Assembly: GCA_963800415.1 (NCBI GenBank)
Contig: CAWDBS010000050.1
Span: 81,961-145,960, forward strand
Direction: 5' to 3'
Length of the DNA stretch: 64,000 nucleotides
Source: Palsa-504 sp963800415
GTDB taxonomy: Bacteria > Actinomycetota > Actinomycetes > Streptosporangiales > Streptosporangiaceae
Part shown: piece by piece, positions 54,553-63,558 of the stretch
How the letters are laid out: every line of letters begins with the position of its first letter
Numbering within the stretch: position 1 is the stretch's first letter
Translations under genes and position numbers: made by a program
Notes under the pieces: generated by a model
What the model was told of the DNA's origin: nothing
What the model saw: only the letters and a program-made list of their open reading frames with translations
Database searches by the model: none

Positions 54553-56181
54553 ATGGATGCCGTCTCCAGGACCCCTGCGCCGGTTAACGAGCCGGTCAGG
54601 CAGTACCAGCCGGGTAGCCACGAGCGGGCCGTGCTGGAGAGCAAGATCAAGGAACTCGCGGGCCAGCAGGCCGAACTAACCATGACCATCGACGGCCGCC
54701 AGCAGATGCCAACCGGCGAGAAGATCAACGTGGTCCAGCCGCACAACAAGACCCACGTGCTCGGCCAGCTCGGCAACGCGACGGACGTGGACGTGGCCGC
54801 CGCGATCTACGCGGCCAAGCAGGCGGCACCCGGCTGGCAGGCGCTCAGCTTCGACGACCGGGCCGCGATCTTCCTCAAGGCGGCGGAACTGCTCGCCGGC
54901 CCGTGGCGTGCCACCGTGAACGCCGCCACCGTGCTCGGCCAGTCCAAGTCGCCGTACCAGGCCGAGATCGACGCGGCCTGCGAGCTGATCGACTTCTGGC
55001 GCTACAACGTGCACTTCGCCCGGCGGATGCTGAGCGAGCAGCCCGAATCAGCCCCGGGCACGTGGAACCGGATGGAGTACCGCCCGCTCGAGGGCTTCGT
55101 GCTGGCGATCACGCCGTTCAACTTCACCTCGATCGCGGGCAACCTGCCGACCGCGCCCGCCCTGCTCGGCAACGTCGTGGTGTGGAAGCCGTCGCCGACC
55201 CAGCAGCTCTCGGCGCACTACATCATGCGGCTGCTGGAGGCGGCGGGCCTGCCGCCCGGAGTGATCAACCTGGTCACCGGGGACGGGCAGGCGGTGTCCC
55301 GGGTCGCGCTGACCCACCCCGACCTGGCCGGCATCCATTTCACCGGCTCCACCGCGACCTTCCAGCACCTGTGGCGGACCGTTGGGGAGAACATCGGCCG
55401 GTACCGGAACTACCCGCGGCTGGTCGGCGAGACCGGCGGCAAGGACTTCGTGGTCGTGCACCCGAGCGCGGACCCGCACAGCCTGGCCGCCACGCTGATC
55501 CGCGGCGCGTTCGAGTACCAGGGGCAGAAGTGCTCCGCGGCCTCCCGCGCGTACGTGCCCGAGTCCATCTGGGCCCGCACGAAAGACGATTTCGTCGCGC
55601 AGGTCGAGTCGCTGACCATGGGCGACGTGGCGTCCGACCTGTCGCTGTTCATGGGCGCCGTCATCGACGCCCGGGCGTTCGCCAAGCACGCCGCCGCGCT
55701 CGAGCGGGCCAGGAACACCGGGTCAATAAGGGTCCTGGCCGGAGGCACGGCCGAGGACCGCGAGGGGTTCTTCGTGCGGCCCACGGTGCTCGAGGGCTCC
55801 GACCCGGCCGACGAGATCTTCACCACCGAGTACTTCGGTCCGATCCTGGCCGTGCACGTCTACCCGGACGCGGCCTACGAGGAGATGCTCGCCCAGGCGG
55901 CGGACGTCACGCCCTACGCGCTGACCGGCTCGATCCTGGCTACCGACCGCGCGGCGATCGCCCAGGCCACCGAGGCGCTCAGGTACTCGGCGGGCAACTT
56001 CTACATCAACGACAAGCCCACCGGCGCGGTGGTCGGCCAGCAGCCGTTCGGCGGCGCCCGCGCCAGCGGCACGGACGACAAGGCAGGCTCGGTCTTCAAC
56101 CTGATCAGGTGGGTGTCCGCGCGCGCCATCAAGGAACTCTTCGCGCCCCCGTCCGACTACCGCTACCCTCACATGGGTTGA
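54553..56181 (+). CDS. pruA: L-glutamate gamma-semialdehyde (1-pyrroline-5-carboxylate) dehydrogenase
   Basis: Oxidises P5C/glutamate semialdehyde to glutamate with NAD in proline catabolism. ATG 54553 is 8 bases after GGAG; GTG 54550 is possible. The 542-residue protein is the class typical of P5CDH: NVVQPHNKTHVLGQLGNAT, ITPFNFTSIAGNLPTAPALLGNVVVWKPSPTQ, HFTGSTATFQHLWRTVGENIG, RLVGETGGKDFVVVHP (general-base Glu293), EYQGQKCSAASRAYVP (nucleophile Cys327), and INDKPTGAVVGQQPFGGARASGTDDKAGS. No fused proline dehydrogenase is present and none follows. The giant NAD-glutamate dehydrogenase downstream could process its product. Confidence 0.95.
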   Translation: MDAVSRTPAPVNEPVRQYQPGSHERAVLESKIKELAGQQAELTMTIDGRQQMPTGEKINVVQPHNKTHVLGQLGNATDVDVAAAIYAAKQAAPGWQALSFDDRAAIFLKAAELLAGPWRATVNAATVLGQSKSPYQAEIDAACELIDFWRYNVHFARRMLSEQPESAPGTWNRMEYRPLEGFVLAITPFNFTSIAGNLPTAPALLGNVVVWKPSPTQQLSAHYIMRLLEAAGLPPGVINLVTGDGQAVSRVALTHPDLAGIHFTGSTATFQHLWRTVGENIGRYRNYPRLVGETGGKDFVVVHPSADPHSLAATLIRGAFEYQGQKCSAASRAYVPESIWARTKDDFVAQVESLTMGDVASDLSLFMGAVIDARAFAKHAAALERARNTGSIRVLAGGTAEDREGFFVRPTVLEGSDPADEIFTTEYFGPILAVHVYPDAAYEEMLAQAADVTPYALTGSILATDRAAIAQATEALRYSAGNFYINDKPTGAVVGQQPFGGARASGTDDKAGSVFNLIRWVSARAIKELFAPPSDYRYPHMG

Positions 56182-56202
56182 CCCATCAAAGCGGAGGACG
56201 TC

Positions 56203-56928
56203 ATTCACCGGCTGGTTCTGTGGAATATCGACCTGACCTTGGTCGATGTGGCCCGGGTGACAAGGGCGGCCTACGCTGAGGCGTTCCCGGCGGTCACGGG
56301 CCGCCCGCTCATCAAACTGCCGCAGGTGGCGGGCCGGTCGGAGTCGGAGATCTTCTTCGACGCGCTCGCGCTGAACGCCGCCGAGGTCAGTGCCGGCGGT
56401 ACCGCCGAAGGGCTGCTCGAGCCGTTCAGCGCCGAGCTTTTCGCCGCCCTGGAGGCCCGGCGCGACAACCTGGTCCGCGAGGGGCAGTTGCTGCCCGGCG
56501 CGGCCGAGGCGCTCCCGGCCGTGGCCAGGCTCGACGGCGTGGTGCAGACCGTGTTCACCGGCAGCAGCAAGCCGAGTGCCATGCTGAAACTGCACGCGTT
56601 CGGCCTGGATTCTTACCTCGACTTCGACATCGGCGGCTACGGCTCCGAGGCCTACCCCAAGGGCACCCTGCTCCGGGTGGCCAGGCAGCGGGCGGCCGAG
56701 AAGCACGGCGTGCCCTTCGGCGAGGACGTCACCGTGTACGTGGCGGATTCGCCCCGGGACGTGGACGCGGCCAGGGTCGGCGGCGCTCGGTCGCTCGCGG
56801 TGGCCAGCGGCCGGGCCAGCGCGGCCGAACTGCGCGACGCGGGAGCCGACGCGGTGCTGCCCGACCTCACCGACACGGCCGGGCTGACCGCCCTGATCGA
56901 GCGCCTCACCGGGCCGCAGCCCCGGTAG
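56203..56928 (+). CDS. HAD-family phosphatase with a non-canonical start
   Basis: The conserved protein begins HRLVLWNIDLTLVDVARVTRAAYAEAF, with the nucleophile motif I (NIDLTL), and continues VVQTVFTGSSKPSAMLKLHAFGLDSYLDFDIGGYGSEAYPKGTLL and DVTVYVADSPRDVDAARVGGARSLAVASG. The first ATG/GTG/TTG in frame is TTG 56239, which lies after the catalytic aspartate and cannot be the start. ATT 56203, four bases after GCGGAGGA, or CTG 56212 would give the complete domain (about 241 residues). I use ATT 56203. An upstream indel hiding an ATG is the alternative. It lies 21 bases after the P5CDH gene. Confidence 0.8.
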   Translation: MHRLVLWNIDLTLVDVARVTRAAYAEAFPAVTGRPLIKLPQVAGRSESEIFFDALALNAAEVSAGGTAEGLLEPFSAELFAALEARRDNLVREGQLLPGAAEALPAVARLDGVVQTVFTGSSKPSAMLKLHAFGLDSYLDFDIGGYGSEAYPKGTLLRVARQRAAEKHGVPFGEDVTVYVADSPRDVDAARVGGARSLAVASGRASAAELRDAGADAVLPDLTDTAGLTALIERLTGPQPR

Positions 56929-57033
56929 ATCCCGGTAGGACGCCGCACCCGGACGCCGATTTATCATGATCTGTGCCACAACAGGTCCCGCTGGGCGTTG
57001 CCAGGCGCGCCAGGATGGCACGATGCTGAAGGC

Positions 57034-59121
57034 ATGGAAGCGAGCGAAGGTGATCTGCTGAGCCGCGGTTACGGCGAGGTGCTCTGGGAGCCGGGCGACA
57101 AGACCGTCCGCAACGCCCGGGTGACCCGCTTCATGAACTGGCTGGCGGCCCGGGACACGCTGCACCCCGGCGGCTACGAGGACCTGTGGCAGTGGTCGGT
57201 GACGCACCCGGGCGACTTCTGGGCGGCGATCTGGGACTACTTCGAGGTGCTCGGTGACCGCGGTGACGGTCCGGCCCTGGCCGGCGAGGTCATGCCGGAC
57301 GTCCGGTGGTTCGAGGGTGCGACGCTGAACTACGCCCGTAACGCGTTGCGGACCGCGTGGACCGATCCCGACCGTACGGCCATAATCTTCGATTCCGAAC
57401 GGGGCCTGGCGGGGAGCCTCAGCTACGGCCAACTCGCCCAGCAGGTGGGGCGGGTCACCCGCGGCCTGCGCTCGCTGGGCGTCGGTCGCGGTGACCGGGT
57501 GGCGGCGCTGCTGCCGAACGTGCCGGAGGCGGTCATCGGCCTGCTCGCCGCGGCGAGCCTGGGCGCGATCTGGTCGTCGTGCTCGCCGGATTTCGGCGCG
57601 CGCAGCGTGATCGACAGGTTCGCGCAGATCGAGCCGAAGGTCCTCATCGCCTGCGACGGTTACGGGTACGGCGGCAAGGAGTTCTCCCGCGCCGGGATGC
57701 TGGACGAGGTGGTGGCGGCCCTGCCCGGCTCGCCGGCGGTGGTTCTGGTTAGCCTGCTCTCTGCTAGTCCGGGGGGACGACCCCCCCAGACCCCCCCGAT
57801 TCTGGGGGGAAACCTTTCCCCCCAGGCCCCCTCGGCCCCCATTGCATGGGGAGACCTGGGCAGCGGGCCGGACCAGCACGAGCCTGAGTTCGAGGAGGTG
57901 CCGTTCGCGCACCCGCTCTGGGTGGTCTACTCCTCGGGCACCACCGGGCTGCCGAAGCCGATCATGCACGGGCACGGCGGCGTCGTTCTTGAGCACCTCA
58001 AGGCGCTCTCGTTCCACCAGGACCTGCGGCCGGGTGACGTCTTCACCTGGTACACCACGACCGGCTGGATGATGTGGAACTACCTGGCCGGGGGGCTGCA
58101 GGCCGGCCTGACCATCGTGCTGTACGACGGCAGCGCCAGCTACCCGGAGACGGACCGGCTGTGGCGGCTGGCCGCCGAGCACGGCGTCACCTACCTGGGC
58201 GTTGGCGCGCCCTACCTGGTGGCCTGCATGAAGGCGGGGCTGCGCCCGGGCGAGAGCTGCGACCTGTCGGCGCTGCGCGCCATCGGCTCGACCGGGTCGC
58301 CGCTGCCGCCCGAGGCGTTCGGCTGGGTGTACCAGGCGGTCAAGCCGGACCTGCTGCTCGGGTCCTTCTCGGGCGGCACCGACCTGTGCACCGGCTTCGT
58401 AGGGCCGTGCCCGCTGCTGCCGGTCCGGGCCGGGGTGATCTCCGGGCGCTGCCTGGGGGCCGCGGTGGAAGCCTACGACGAGGACGGCAAGCCGGTCACC
58501 GGTCAGGTCGGCGAGCTGGTGATCACCCAGCCGATGCCGTCGATGCCGGTGGGCTTCTGGAACGATCCCGACGGCGCCCGGTACCGGGAGAGCTACTTCG
58601 ACATGTACCCCGGGATCTGGCGGCACGGCGACTGGATCGAGGTGCTGCCGGACGGTGGCTGCATCATCTACGGCCGCTCCGACGCCACCCTCAACCGCGG
58701 CGGCGTGCGCATGGGTACCAGCGAGTTCTACCGCGCGGTCGAGGCCTTTGGCGAAGTGAGCGACAGCCTGGTCGTGGATACCGGCCGGCTCGGCGCCGAG
58801 GGCCGGCTGATCCTGTACGTGCTCCCCTCCCCCGGGGCGGAGCTGGACGAGGACCTGAAGAACAGGCTGCGCGCGGCGCTCCGCGCGCAGCTGTCGCCCC
58901 GGCATGTGCCGGACGAGATTCATCAGGTACCGGGCATACCGCGGACCCTGTCCGGTAAGAAGCTAGAGGTTCCGGTGCGCAAGATCCTGCACGGCACGGA
59001 TCCGGACCGGGCCGCCGACGCGAACGCGCTGGCCGACCCGGATGTGCTCAGGTATTTCGGCCGGTTCCAGGGGGACGCCAATTCATCTCGGTTATGTAAA
59101 GAAACGGCTTCGTCACAATGA
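57034..59121 (+). CDS. Acetoacetyl-CoA synthetase (acetoacetate-CoA ligase)
   Basis: Activates acetoacetate to acetoacetyl-CoA with ATP in the cytoplasm. ATG 57034 gives 695 residues; family members are about 650. Motifs are FMNWLAARDTLHPGGYEDLWQWSVTHPGDFW, RWFEGATLNYARNAL, the P-loop VVYSSGTTGLPKPIMHGHGG, FSGGTDLCTGFVG, YGRSDATLNRGGVRMGTSEFYRAVE, and the C-terminal catalytic lysine region GIPRTLSGKKLEVPVRKIL. A 70-bp poly-C/poly-G repeat (57768-57840) is inserted in frame between VVLVSLL and AWGDLG and translates as SPGGRPPQTPPILGGNLSPQ, which is absent from family members as I know them. Confidence 0.93.
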   Translation: MEASEGDLLSRGYGEVLWEPGDKTVRNARVTRFMNWLAARDTLHPGGYEDLWQWSVTHPGDFWAAIWDYFEVLGDRGDGPALAGEVMPDVRWFEGATLNYARNALRTAWTDPDRTAIIFDSERGLAGSLSYGQLAQQVGRVTRGLRSLGVGRGDRVAALLPNVPEAVIGLLAAASLGAIWSSCSPDFGARSVIDRFAQIEPKVLIACDGYGYGGKEFSRAGMLDEVVAALPGSPAVVLVSLLSASPGGRPPQTPPILGGNLSPQAPSAPIAWGDLGSGPDQHEPEFEEVPFAHPLWVVYSSGTTGLPKPIMHGHGGVVLEHLKALSFHQDLRPGDVFTWYTTTGWMMWNYLAGGLQAGLTIVLYDGSASYPETDRLWRLAAEHGVTYLGVGAPYLVACMKAGLRPGESCDLSALRAIGSTGSPLPPEAFGWVYQAVKPDLLLGSFSGGTDLCTGFVGPCPLLPVRAGVISGRCLGAAVEAYDEDGKPVTGQVGELVITQPMPSMPVGFWNDPDGARYRESYFDMYPGIWRHGDWIEVLPDGGCIIYGRSDATLNRGGVRMGTSEFYRAVEAFGEVSDSLVVDTGRLGAEGRLILYVLPSPGAELDEDLKNRLRAALRAQLSPRHVPDEIHQVPGIPRTLSGKKLEVPVRKILHGTDPDRAADANALADPDVLRYFGRFQGDANSSRLCKETASSQ
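57768..57840 (+). repeat. GC-homopolymer palindromic repeat inside the acetoacetyl-CoA synthetase gene
   Basis: About 73 bases of alternating G6 and C6-7 runs, starting TCCGGGGGGACGACC and containing CTGGGGGGAAACCTTTCCCC, which is itself an inverted repeat. Its sequence aligns base-for-base over about 60 positions with the reverse complement of the repeat at 61574-61650. It preserves the reading frame of its host. Confidence 0.85.
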
Positions 59122-59205
59122 GGTGGCAGAGTCGCCGCGGCCGGGGATGAACCGGACTGAGGCAAGACAGCGGATCAGGTTAGTGGACACGAAGGAGTGG
59201 ACGCG

Positions 59206-62200
59206 ATGCCGGACGGTTACCCGGATGAGGTCAGGGACGCGCTGCTGGCCAAGGCGGCGCAGGCGTGGCCGGACGACCCGGCCCTGGACCCGCAGGCGCT
59301 CGATCCTGGCGGGCCGGGCGACGGCGGCGACAGCGTCTCCGGCTACCTGCGCGCCTATTACCAGCGCGTCGCCACCGAGGACCTGGCCCCGCCCTCGCGG
59401 CTGGCGGCGGTCGCCGAGGCGCACGCCCGGCTCGGCCTGTCCCGGCCGCAGGGCCGAGCCCTGGTCCAGGTCCGCGAGCCGGCCGACGCCCAGCTGCACC
59501 CGGTGAGCCGGTCCGGCCTGGTCGTGGACATCGTCGTCGACGACATGCCCTACCTGGTCAACTCGGTCACCACCGAGCTGAACCGGCACGAGGCCGAGAT
59601 CGAGGCGATCGTGCACCCGCTGCTGCGAGTGCGCCGGGACGTGGCCGGCGCCCTGCGCGGGATCCTGGGCGTCTGCGCCGACGACGCGGCCCCGGACCAG
59701 CCGGGCGACAGCGCGGTGCTGGCCGGCGAGCTCACCGAGTCCTGGATCCACGTCGAGCTCGGGCCGCCCCGGGACCGGGTGACGGCCGATCAGCTCGCGG
59801 CCGAACTGCGGCATGTGCTCGACGACGTGCGGGTCGCGGTGGAGGACCAGCCGCGGATGGGCGCGGTGGCCCGCGCGCTGGCCGGCCATCTCGGCGGGGC
59901 GCCCGGCAGTGACGAGGCCGAGTACGGCGAGCTGCTGCGCTGGCTGGCGGACGGCAACTTCACCTTCCTCGGCTACCGCGAGTACGACCTGGTGCGGACC
60001 GAGGAGGGCGCCGGCCTGCGCGCCGTGCCGGGAACCGGGCTCGGCATCCTCCGCCACGCCCGGCAGGGCCGGGTTTCGGTACGCAAGCTGTCGTCTCAGG
60101 TCGCGCGCCGGGCGCAGGACCCGGCCGAGCGGCTGGTGCTGGCCAAGGCGAACTCGCGGTCCACCGTCTACCGGGCCAACTACCTGGACTACGTCTCGGT
60201 CAAGAAGGTCGGCCCGGATGGCACGGGGGGCCAGCATGTCACCGGGGAGTTCAGGTTCCTCGGCCTGTACACGCACGCGGCGCACACCGCGCCCATCGCC
60301 GGCGTGCCCGTGGTCCGCCGCAAGCTGGCCCAGGTCCTGGCGACGGCCGGGCTGTCCCGGGACAGCCACGACGGGAAGGACCTCGTCGAGATCCTCGAGG
60401 ACTACCCGCGCGAGGAGCTGTTCGAGATCTCCGCCGAGGAGCTCGCTCCGATCGCGCTGGGCGTGCTGCGGCTGAGCGAGCGCAAGCAGACCAGGCTGTT
60501 CCTGCGCCGCGACCGGTACGGGCGGTACATGGCGTGCCTGGTGTACTTGCCGAGGGACCGCTACACCACGAGGGTCAGGCTGCGCGCGCAGGGCATCTTG
60601 CGGGAAGCGTTGCACGGGGTCTCGGTGGACTACAGCGCCACGATCGGTGACTCGGCCCTGGCCCGGCTGTACGTGGTGGTCCGGGGAGAGCCGGGGCGGC
60701 CGGTGCCGCAGGTGGACGCGGCCGCGCTCGAGCGCAAGCTGGCCGAGGCGGTCAGGTCGTGGGACGAGGATCTGGCCGCCGAGGCGGTCCGCGTGCTCGG
60801 CGAGGAGCGGGCCGCCGCGGTGATGGACCTGTCCGGCGCGCGCATCCCCGAGACCTACAAGGCGGATGTCACCGCCGCGGACGCGGTCAGCGACCTGTCC
60901 ACCATGCTCGAGCTGCGCGAGTCGGGGTCGGAGTTCGCGGTCCGGCTGGTGGAGCACCCGGAGCGGTGGACGCTGGTGGTGTACCGCTCGGGCACGCCGA
61001 TCACCCTGTCCGACGTGCTGCCGCAGCTGCAGCACATGGGGCTGGAGGTCGTCGACGAGCATCCGTACCAGTTCGCCGGGAGCTCGTCGGCCGGTTCGTT
61101 CTGGATCTATGAATTCGGCCTGCGGCCCCCGGCGGCTGCGTCCGGTGGCCTGCGCCAGATCTTCGAGGACGCGCTAACCGCGCTGTGGCAGGGCCAGACC
61201 GAGGACGACGGGTTCAACGCGCTGGTCCTGACGGCGGGCCTGAACTGGCGCGAGGTGACCCTGCTGCGCGCTTGCGCGAAGTACCTGCGCCAGGGCGGGA
61301 TGCGGTTCAGCGAGGACTATGTGCAGCGGGTCCTGCGGTCGAACGGGGCGATCACCCGGCTGCTGATCCGGCTGTTCGAGTCCAGGTTCGACCCGGCCAG
61401 GCAGAACGGCGTCATCGAGCGCTGCGAGGCCATCACCGAGGAGATCCGCGGCCAGCTCGACGAGGTGGTCAGCCTCGACCACGACCGGATCCTCCGGTCG
61501 TACCTGGCGCTGATCGACGCCACCCTGCGGACCAACTACTACCGCCGCCTGAGCCCCGGCGCCATCCTCCCCGTAGGGGGGCCAGGGGGGCCAGGGGGGA
61601 AGGGTTCCCCCCCAGGAGCGGGGGGGGCTGAGGAGGGCGTCCCCCCGGGGTATCTCGTGCTCAAGCTCGACCCCGGCACCGTGCCGGGGATCACCTGGCC
61701 GCGGCCCAAGTTCGAGATCTTCGTCTACTCGCCCCGGCTGGAGGCGGTGCACCTGCGCTTCGGCCGGGTGGCGCGCGGCGGGCTGCGCTGGTCGGACCGG
61801 CTCGAGGACTTCCGCACCGAGGTGCTCGGCCTGGTCAAGGCGCAGGAGGTCAAGAACGCGGTCATCGTCCCCTCCGGCGCCAAGGGCGGCTTCGTGTGCA
61901 AGCGCCTGCCCGACCCGGCCGACCGCGAGGCGTACCAGGCCGAGGTGCTGGCCTGCTACAAGACGTTCATCACGGCCATGCTCGACGTGACCGACAACAT
62001 CGACGGTGCCCAGGTGGTGCCGCCCCCGGGCGTGGTCCGGCGGGACGGTGACGACCCGTACCTGGTGGTGGCGGCCGACAAGGGCACCGCGACGTTCTCC
62101 GATACGGCCAACGAGGTGGCGGCCAGGTACGGTTACTGGCTCGGCGACGCGTTTGCCTCGGGCGGGTCGGAAGGCTACGACCACAAGAAGATGGGCATCA

Positions 62201-63558
62201 CCGCGCGCGGAGCCTGGGAGTCGGTGAAGTGGCACTTCGCGGCGCTCGGGCTGAACCTGGACACGGACGATTTCACCGTGGTCGGCGTGGGCGACATGTC
62301 CGGCGACGTGTTCGGCAACGGCATGCTGCTCTCGGAGCACATCATGCTGGTGGCGGCCTTCGACCACCGGCACGTTTTCGTCGATCCGTCGCCCGATCCG
62401 GCGGCGAGCTTCGCCGAGCGGGCGCGGATGTTCGCGCTGCCCAGGTCCTCGTGGGCGGACTACGACCAGGCGCTGATCTCGCCGGGCGGCGGGGTCTGGC
62501 CGCGCACCGTGAAGTCGGTGCCGGTGTCGCCGCAGGCCCGCACCGCCCTCGGCATCGACGCCACGGTCTCCGCGCTGTCCCCGGACGAGCTGATCTCCGC
62601 CATTCTGGCCGCCCCCGTCGACCTGCTCTGGAACGGCGGGATCGGCACCTACGTGAAGGCCAGTTCGGAGTCCCACGCCGAAGTGGGAGACCGGTCCAAC
62701 AACGCGGTCCGGATCGACGCCACCCGGCTGCGCGCGCGGGTCATCGGCGAGGGCGGCAACCTGGGCCTGACCCAGGCGGCCAGGATCGAGTTCTCGCTCG
62801 ATGGCGGCCTGATGAACACCGACTTCATCGACAACTCGGCCGGGGTGGACACCTCCGACCACGAGGTCAACATCAAGATCCTGCTGGCCGACGCGATCCG
62901 GGACGGGGCCATCCCCGCCTCCGGGCGGCATGGGCTGCTGAACGAGATGACCGACGAGGTGGCCGACCTGGTGCTGCGGCACAACTACGGGCAGAACATG
63001 GCGCTGGCGGTGGCCAGAGCCCAGACCTCCTCCCTGCTGCACGTGCACGCACGGTATCTGCGCAAGCTGATCAGGGACAAGCGGCTCAACACCGAACAGG
63101 ACACGCTGCCCGACGAGCGGGAGATCGCCGAGCGCCGGTCCTCCGGCGGCGGCCTGACCAATCCCGAGCTGGCCCTGCTGCTGGCGCACACCAAGATCGC
63201 GGCTGCCGAGGACGTGCTCACCTCCAGCCTGCCGGACGACCCGTACCTGCGCCGGGTGCTCGACGCTTACTTCCCCGCCCCGATGCGGGCCAGGTTCGCG
63301 GACCGGATGGAGGCCCATCCGCTCCGCCGGGAGATCATCACCACCTCGGCGATCAACGAGATGATCGACACCTCGGGCACCACGTTCCTGTTCCGGCTGA
63401 TCGAGGAGACCGGCGCGTCGGTGCCCGACCTGACCCGGGCGTGGCTGGTGGCCCGCGACGTGTTCGACATGCCGGCCTTCTGGCAGCAGGTCGAGGACCT
63501 GGGGGGCGGGTTGGCATCGCGGCCCAGATCACGCTGCTGCTCGAGGGGCGCAAGCTGA
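59206..63558 (+). CDS. gdh: NAD-specific glutamate dehydrogenase, large (GDH-180-like) type
   Basis: Oxidative deamination of glutamate to 2-oxoglutarate. ATG 59206 follows AAGGAG by ten bases. The protein belongs to the giant NAD-GDH family (about 1600 residues): an N-terminal ACT-like regulatory region (VVDIVVDDMPYLVNSVTTELNRHEAEIEAIVHPLLRV), WLADGNFTFLGYREYDL, DYPREELFEISAEEL, and the catalytic segment VHLRFGRVARGGLRWSDRLEDFRTEVLGLVKAQEVKNAVIVPSGAKGGFV, VAADKGTATFSDTAN, MGITARGAWESVKWHF, VVGVGDMSGDVFGNGML, VRVIGEGGNLGLTQAARIEF. A GC-rich repeat is inserted at 61574-61650. The frame breaks at 63501-63506, where one G appears missing; the remainder is the next feature. Confidence 0.93.
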   Translation: MPDGYPDEVRDALLAKAAQAWPDDPALDPQALDPGGPGDGGDSVSGYLRAYYQRVATEDLAPPSRLAAVAEAHARLGLSRPQGRALVQVREPADAQLHPVSRSGLVVDIVVDDMPYLVNSVTTELNRHEAEIEAIVHPLLRVRRDVAGALRGILGVCADDAAPDQPGDSAVLAGELTESWIHVELGPPRDRVTADQLAAELRHVLDDVRVAVEDQPRMGAVARALAGHLGGAPGSDEAEYGELLRWLADGNFTFLGYREYDLVRTEEGAGLRAVPGTGLGILRHARQGRVSVRKLSSQVARRAQDPAERLVLAKANSRSTVYRANYLDYVSVKKVGPDGTGGQHVTGEFRFLGLYTHAAHTAPIAGVPVVRRKLAQVLATAGLSRDSHDGKDLVEILEDYPREELFEISAEELAPIALGVLRLSERKQTRLFLRRDRYGRYMACLVYLPRDRYTTRVRLRAQGILREALHGVSVDYSATIGDSALARLYVVVRGEPGRPVPQVDAAALERKLAEAVRSWDEDLAAEAVRVLGEERAAAVMDLSGARIPETYKADVTAADAVSDLSTMLELRESGSEFAVRLVEHPERWTLVVYRSGTPITLSDVLPQLQHMGLEVVDEHPYQFAGSSSAGSFWIYEFGLRPPAAASGGLRQIFEDALTALWQGQTEDDGFNALVLTAGLNWREVTLLRACAKYLRQGGMRFSEDYVQRVLRSNGAITRLLIRLFESRFDPARQNGVIERCEAITEEIRGQLDEVVSLDHDRILRSYLALIDATLRTNYYRRLSPGAILPVGGPGGPGGKGSPPGAGGAEEGVPPGYLVLKLDPGTVPGITWPRPKFEIFVYSPRLEAVHLRFGRVARGGLRWSDRLEDFRTEVLGLVKAQEVKNAVIVPSGAKGGFVCKRLPDPADREAYQAEVLACYKTFITAMLDVTDNIDGAQVVPPPGVVRRDGDDPYLVVAADKGTATFSDTANEVAARYGYWLGDAFASGGSEGYDHKKMGITARGAWESVKWHFAALGLNLDTDDFTVVGVGDMSGDVFGNGMLLSEHIMLVAAFDHRHVFVDPSPDPAASFAERARMFALPRSSWADYDQALISPGGGVWPRTVKSVPVSPQARTALGIDATVSALSPDELISAILAAPVDLLWNGGIGTYVKASSESHAEVGDRSNNAVRIDATRLRARVIGEGGNLGLTQAARIEFSLDGGLMNTDFIDNSAGVDTSDHEVNIKILLADAIRDGAIPASGRHGLLNEMTDEVADLVLRHNYGQNMALAVARAQTSSLLHVHARYLRKLIRDKRLNTEQDTLPDEREIAERRSSGGGLTNPELALLLAHTKIAAAEDVLTSSLPDDPYLRRVLDAYFPAPMRARFADRMEAHPLRREIITTSAINEMIDTSGTTFLFRLIEETGASVPDLTRAWLVARDVFDMPAFWQQVEDLGGGLASRPRSRCCSRGAS
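61574..61650 (-). repeat. GC-homopolymer palindromic repeat inside the NAD-glutamate dehydrogenase gene
   Basis: About 77 bases; read on the minus strand it begins CCGGGGGGACGCCCTCC and contains CCTGGGGGGGAACCCTTCCC, matching the element at 57768-57840 in the opposite orientation. It is read in frame by the host gene as GGPGGPGGKGSPPGAGGAEEG between SPGAILP and VPPGYLVLKLDP. Confidence 0.85.

Noticed and set aside
57768..57840. Intein or group II intron in the acetoacetyl-CoA synthetase gene
   Set aside because: The insert is only about 70 bases and lacks splice or endonuclease motifs.
55723..58923. 1066-codon minus-strand frame opposite the HAD and acetoacetyl-CoA synthetase genes
   Set aside because: Antisense shadow with biased composition and no domain signature.
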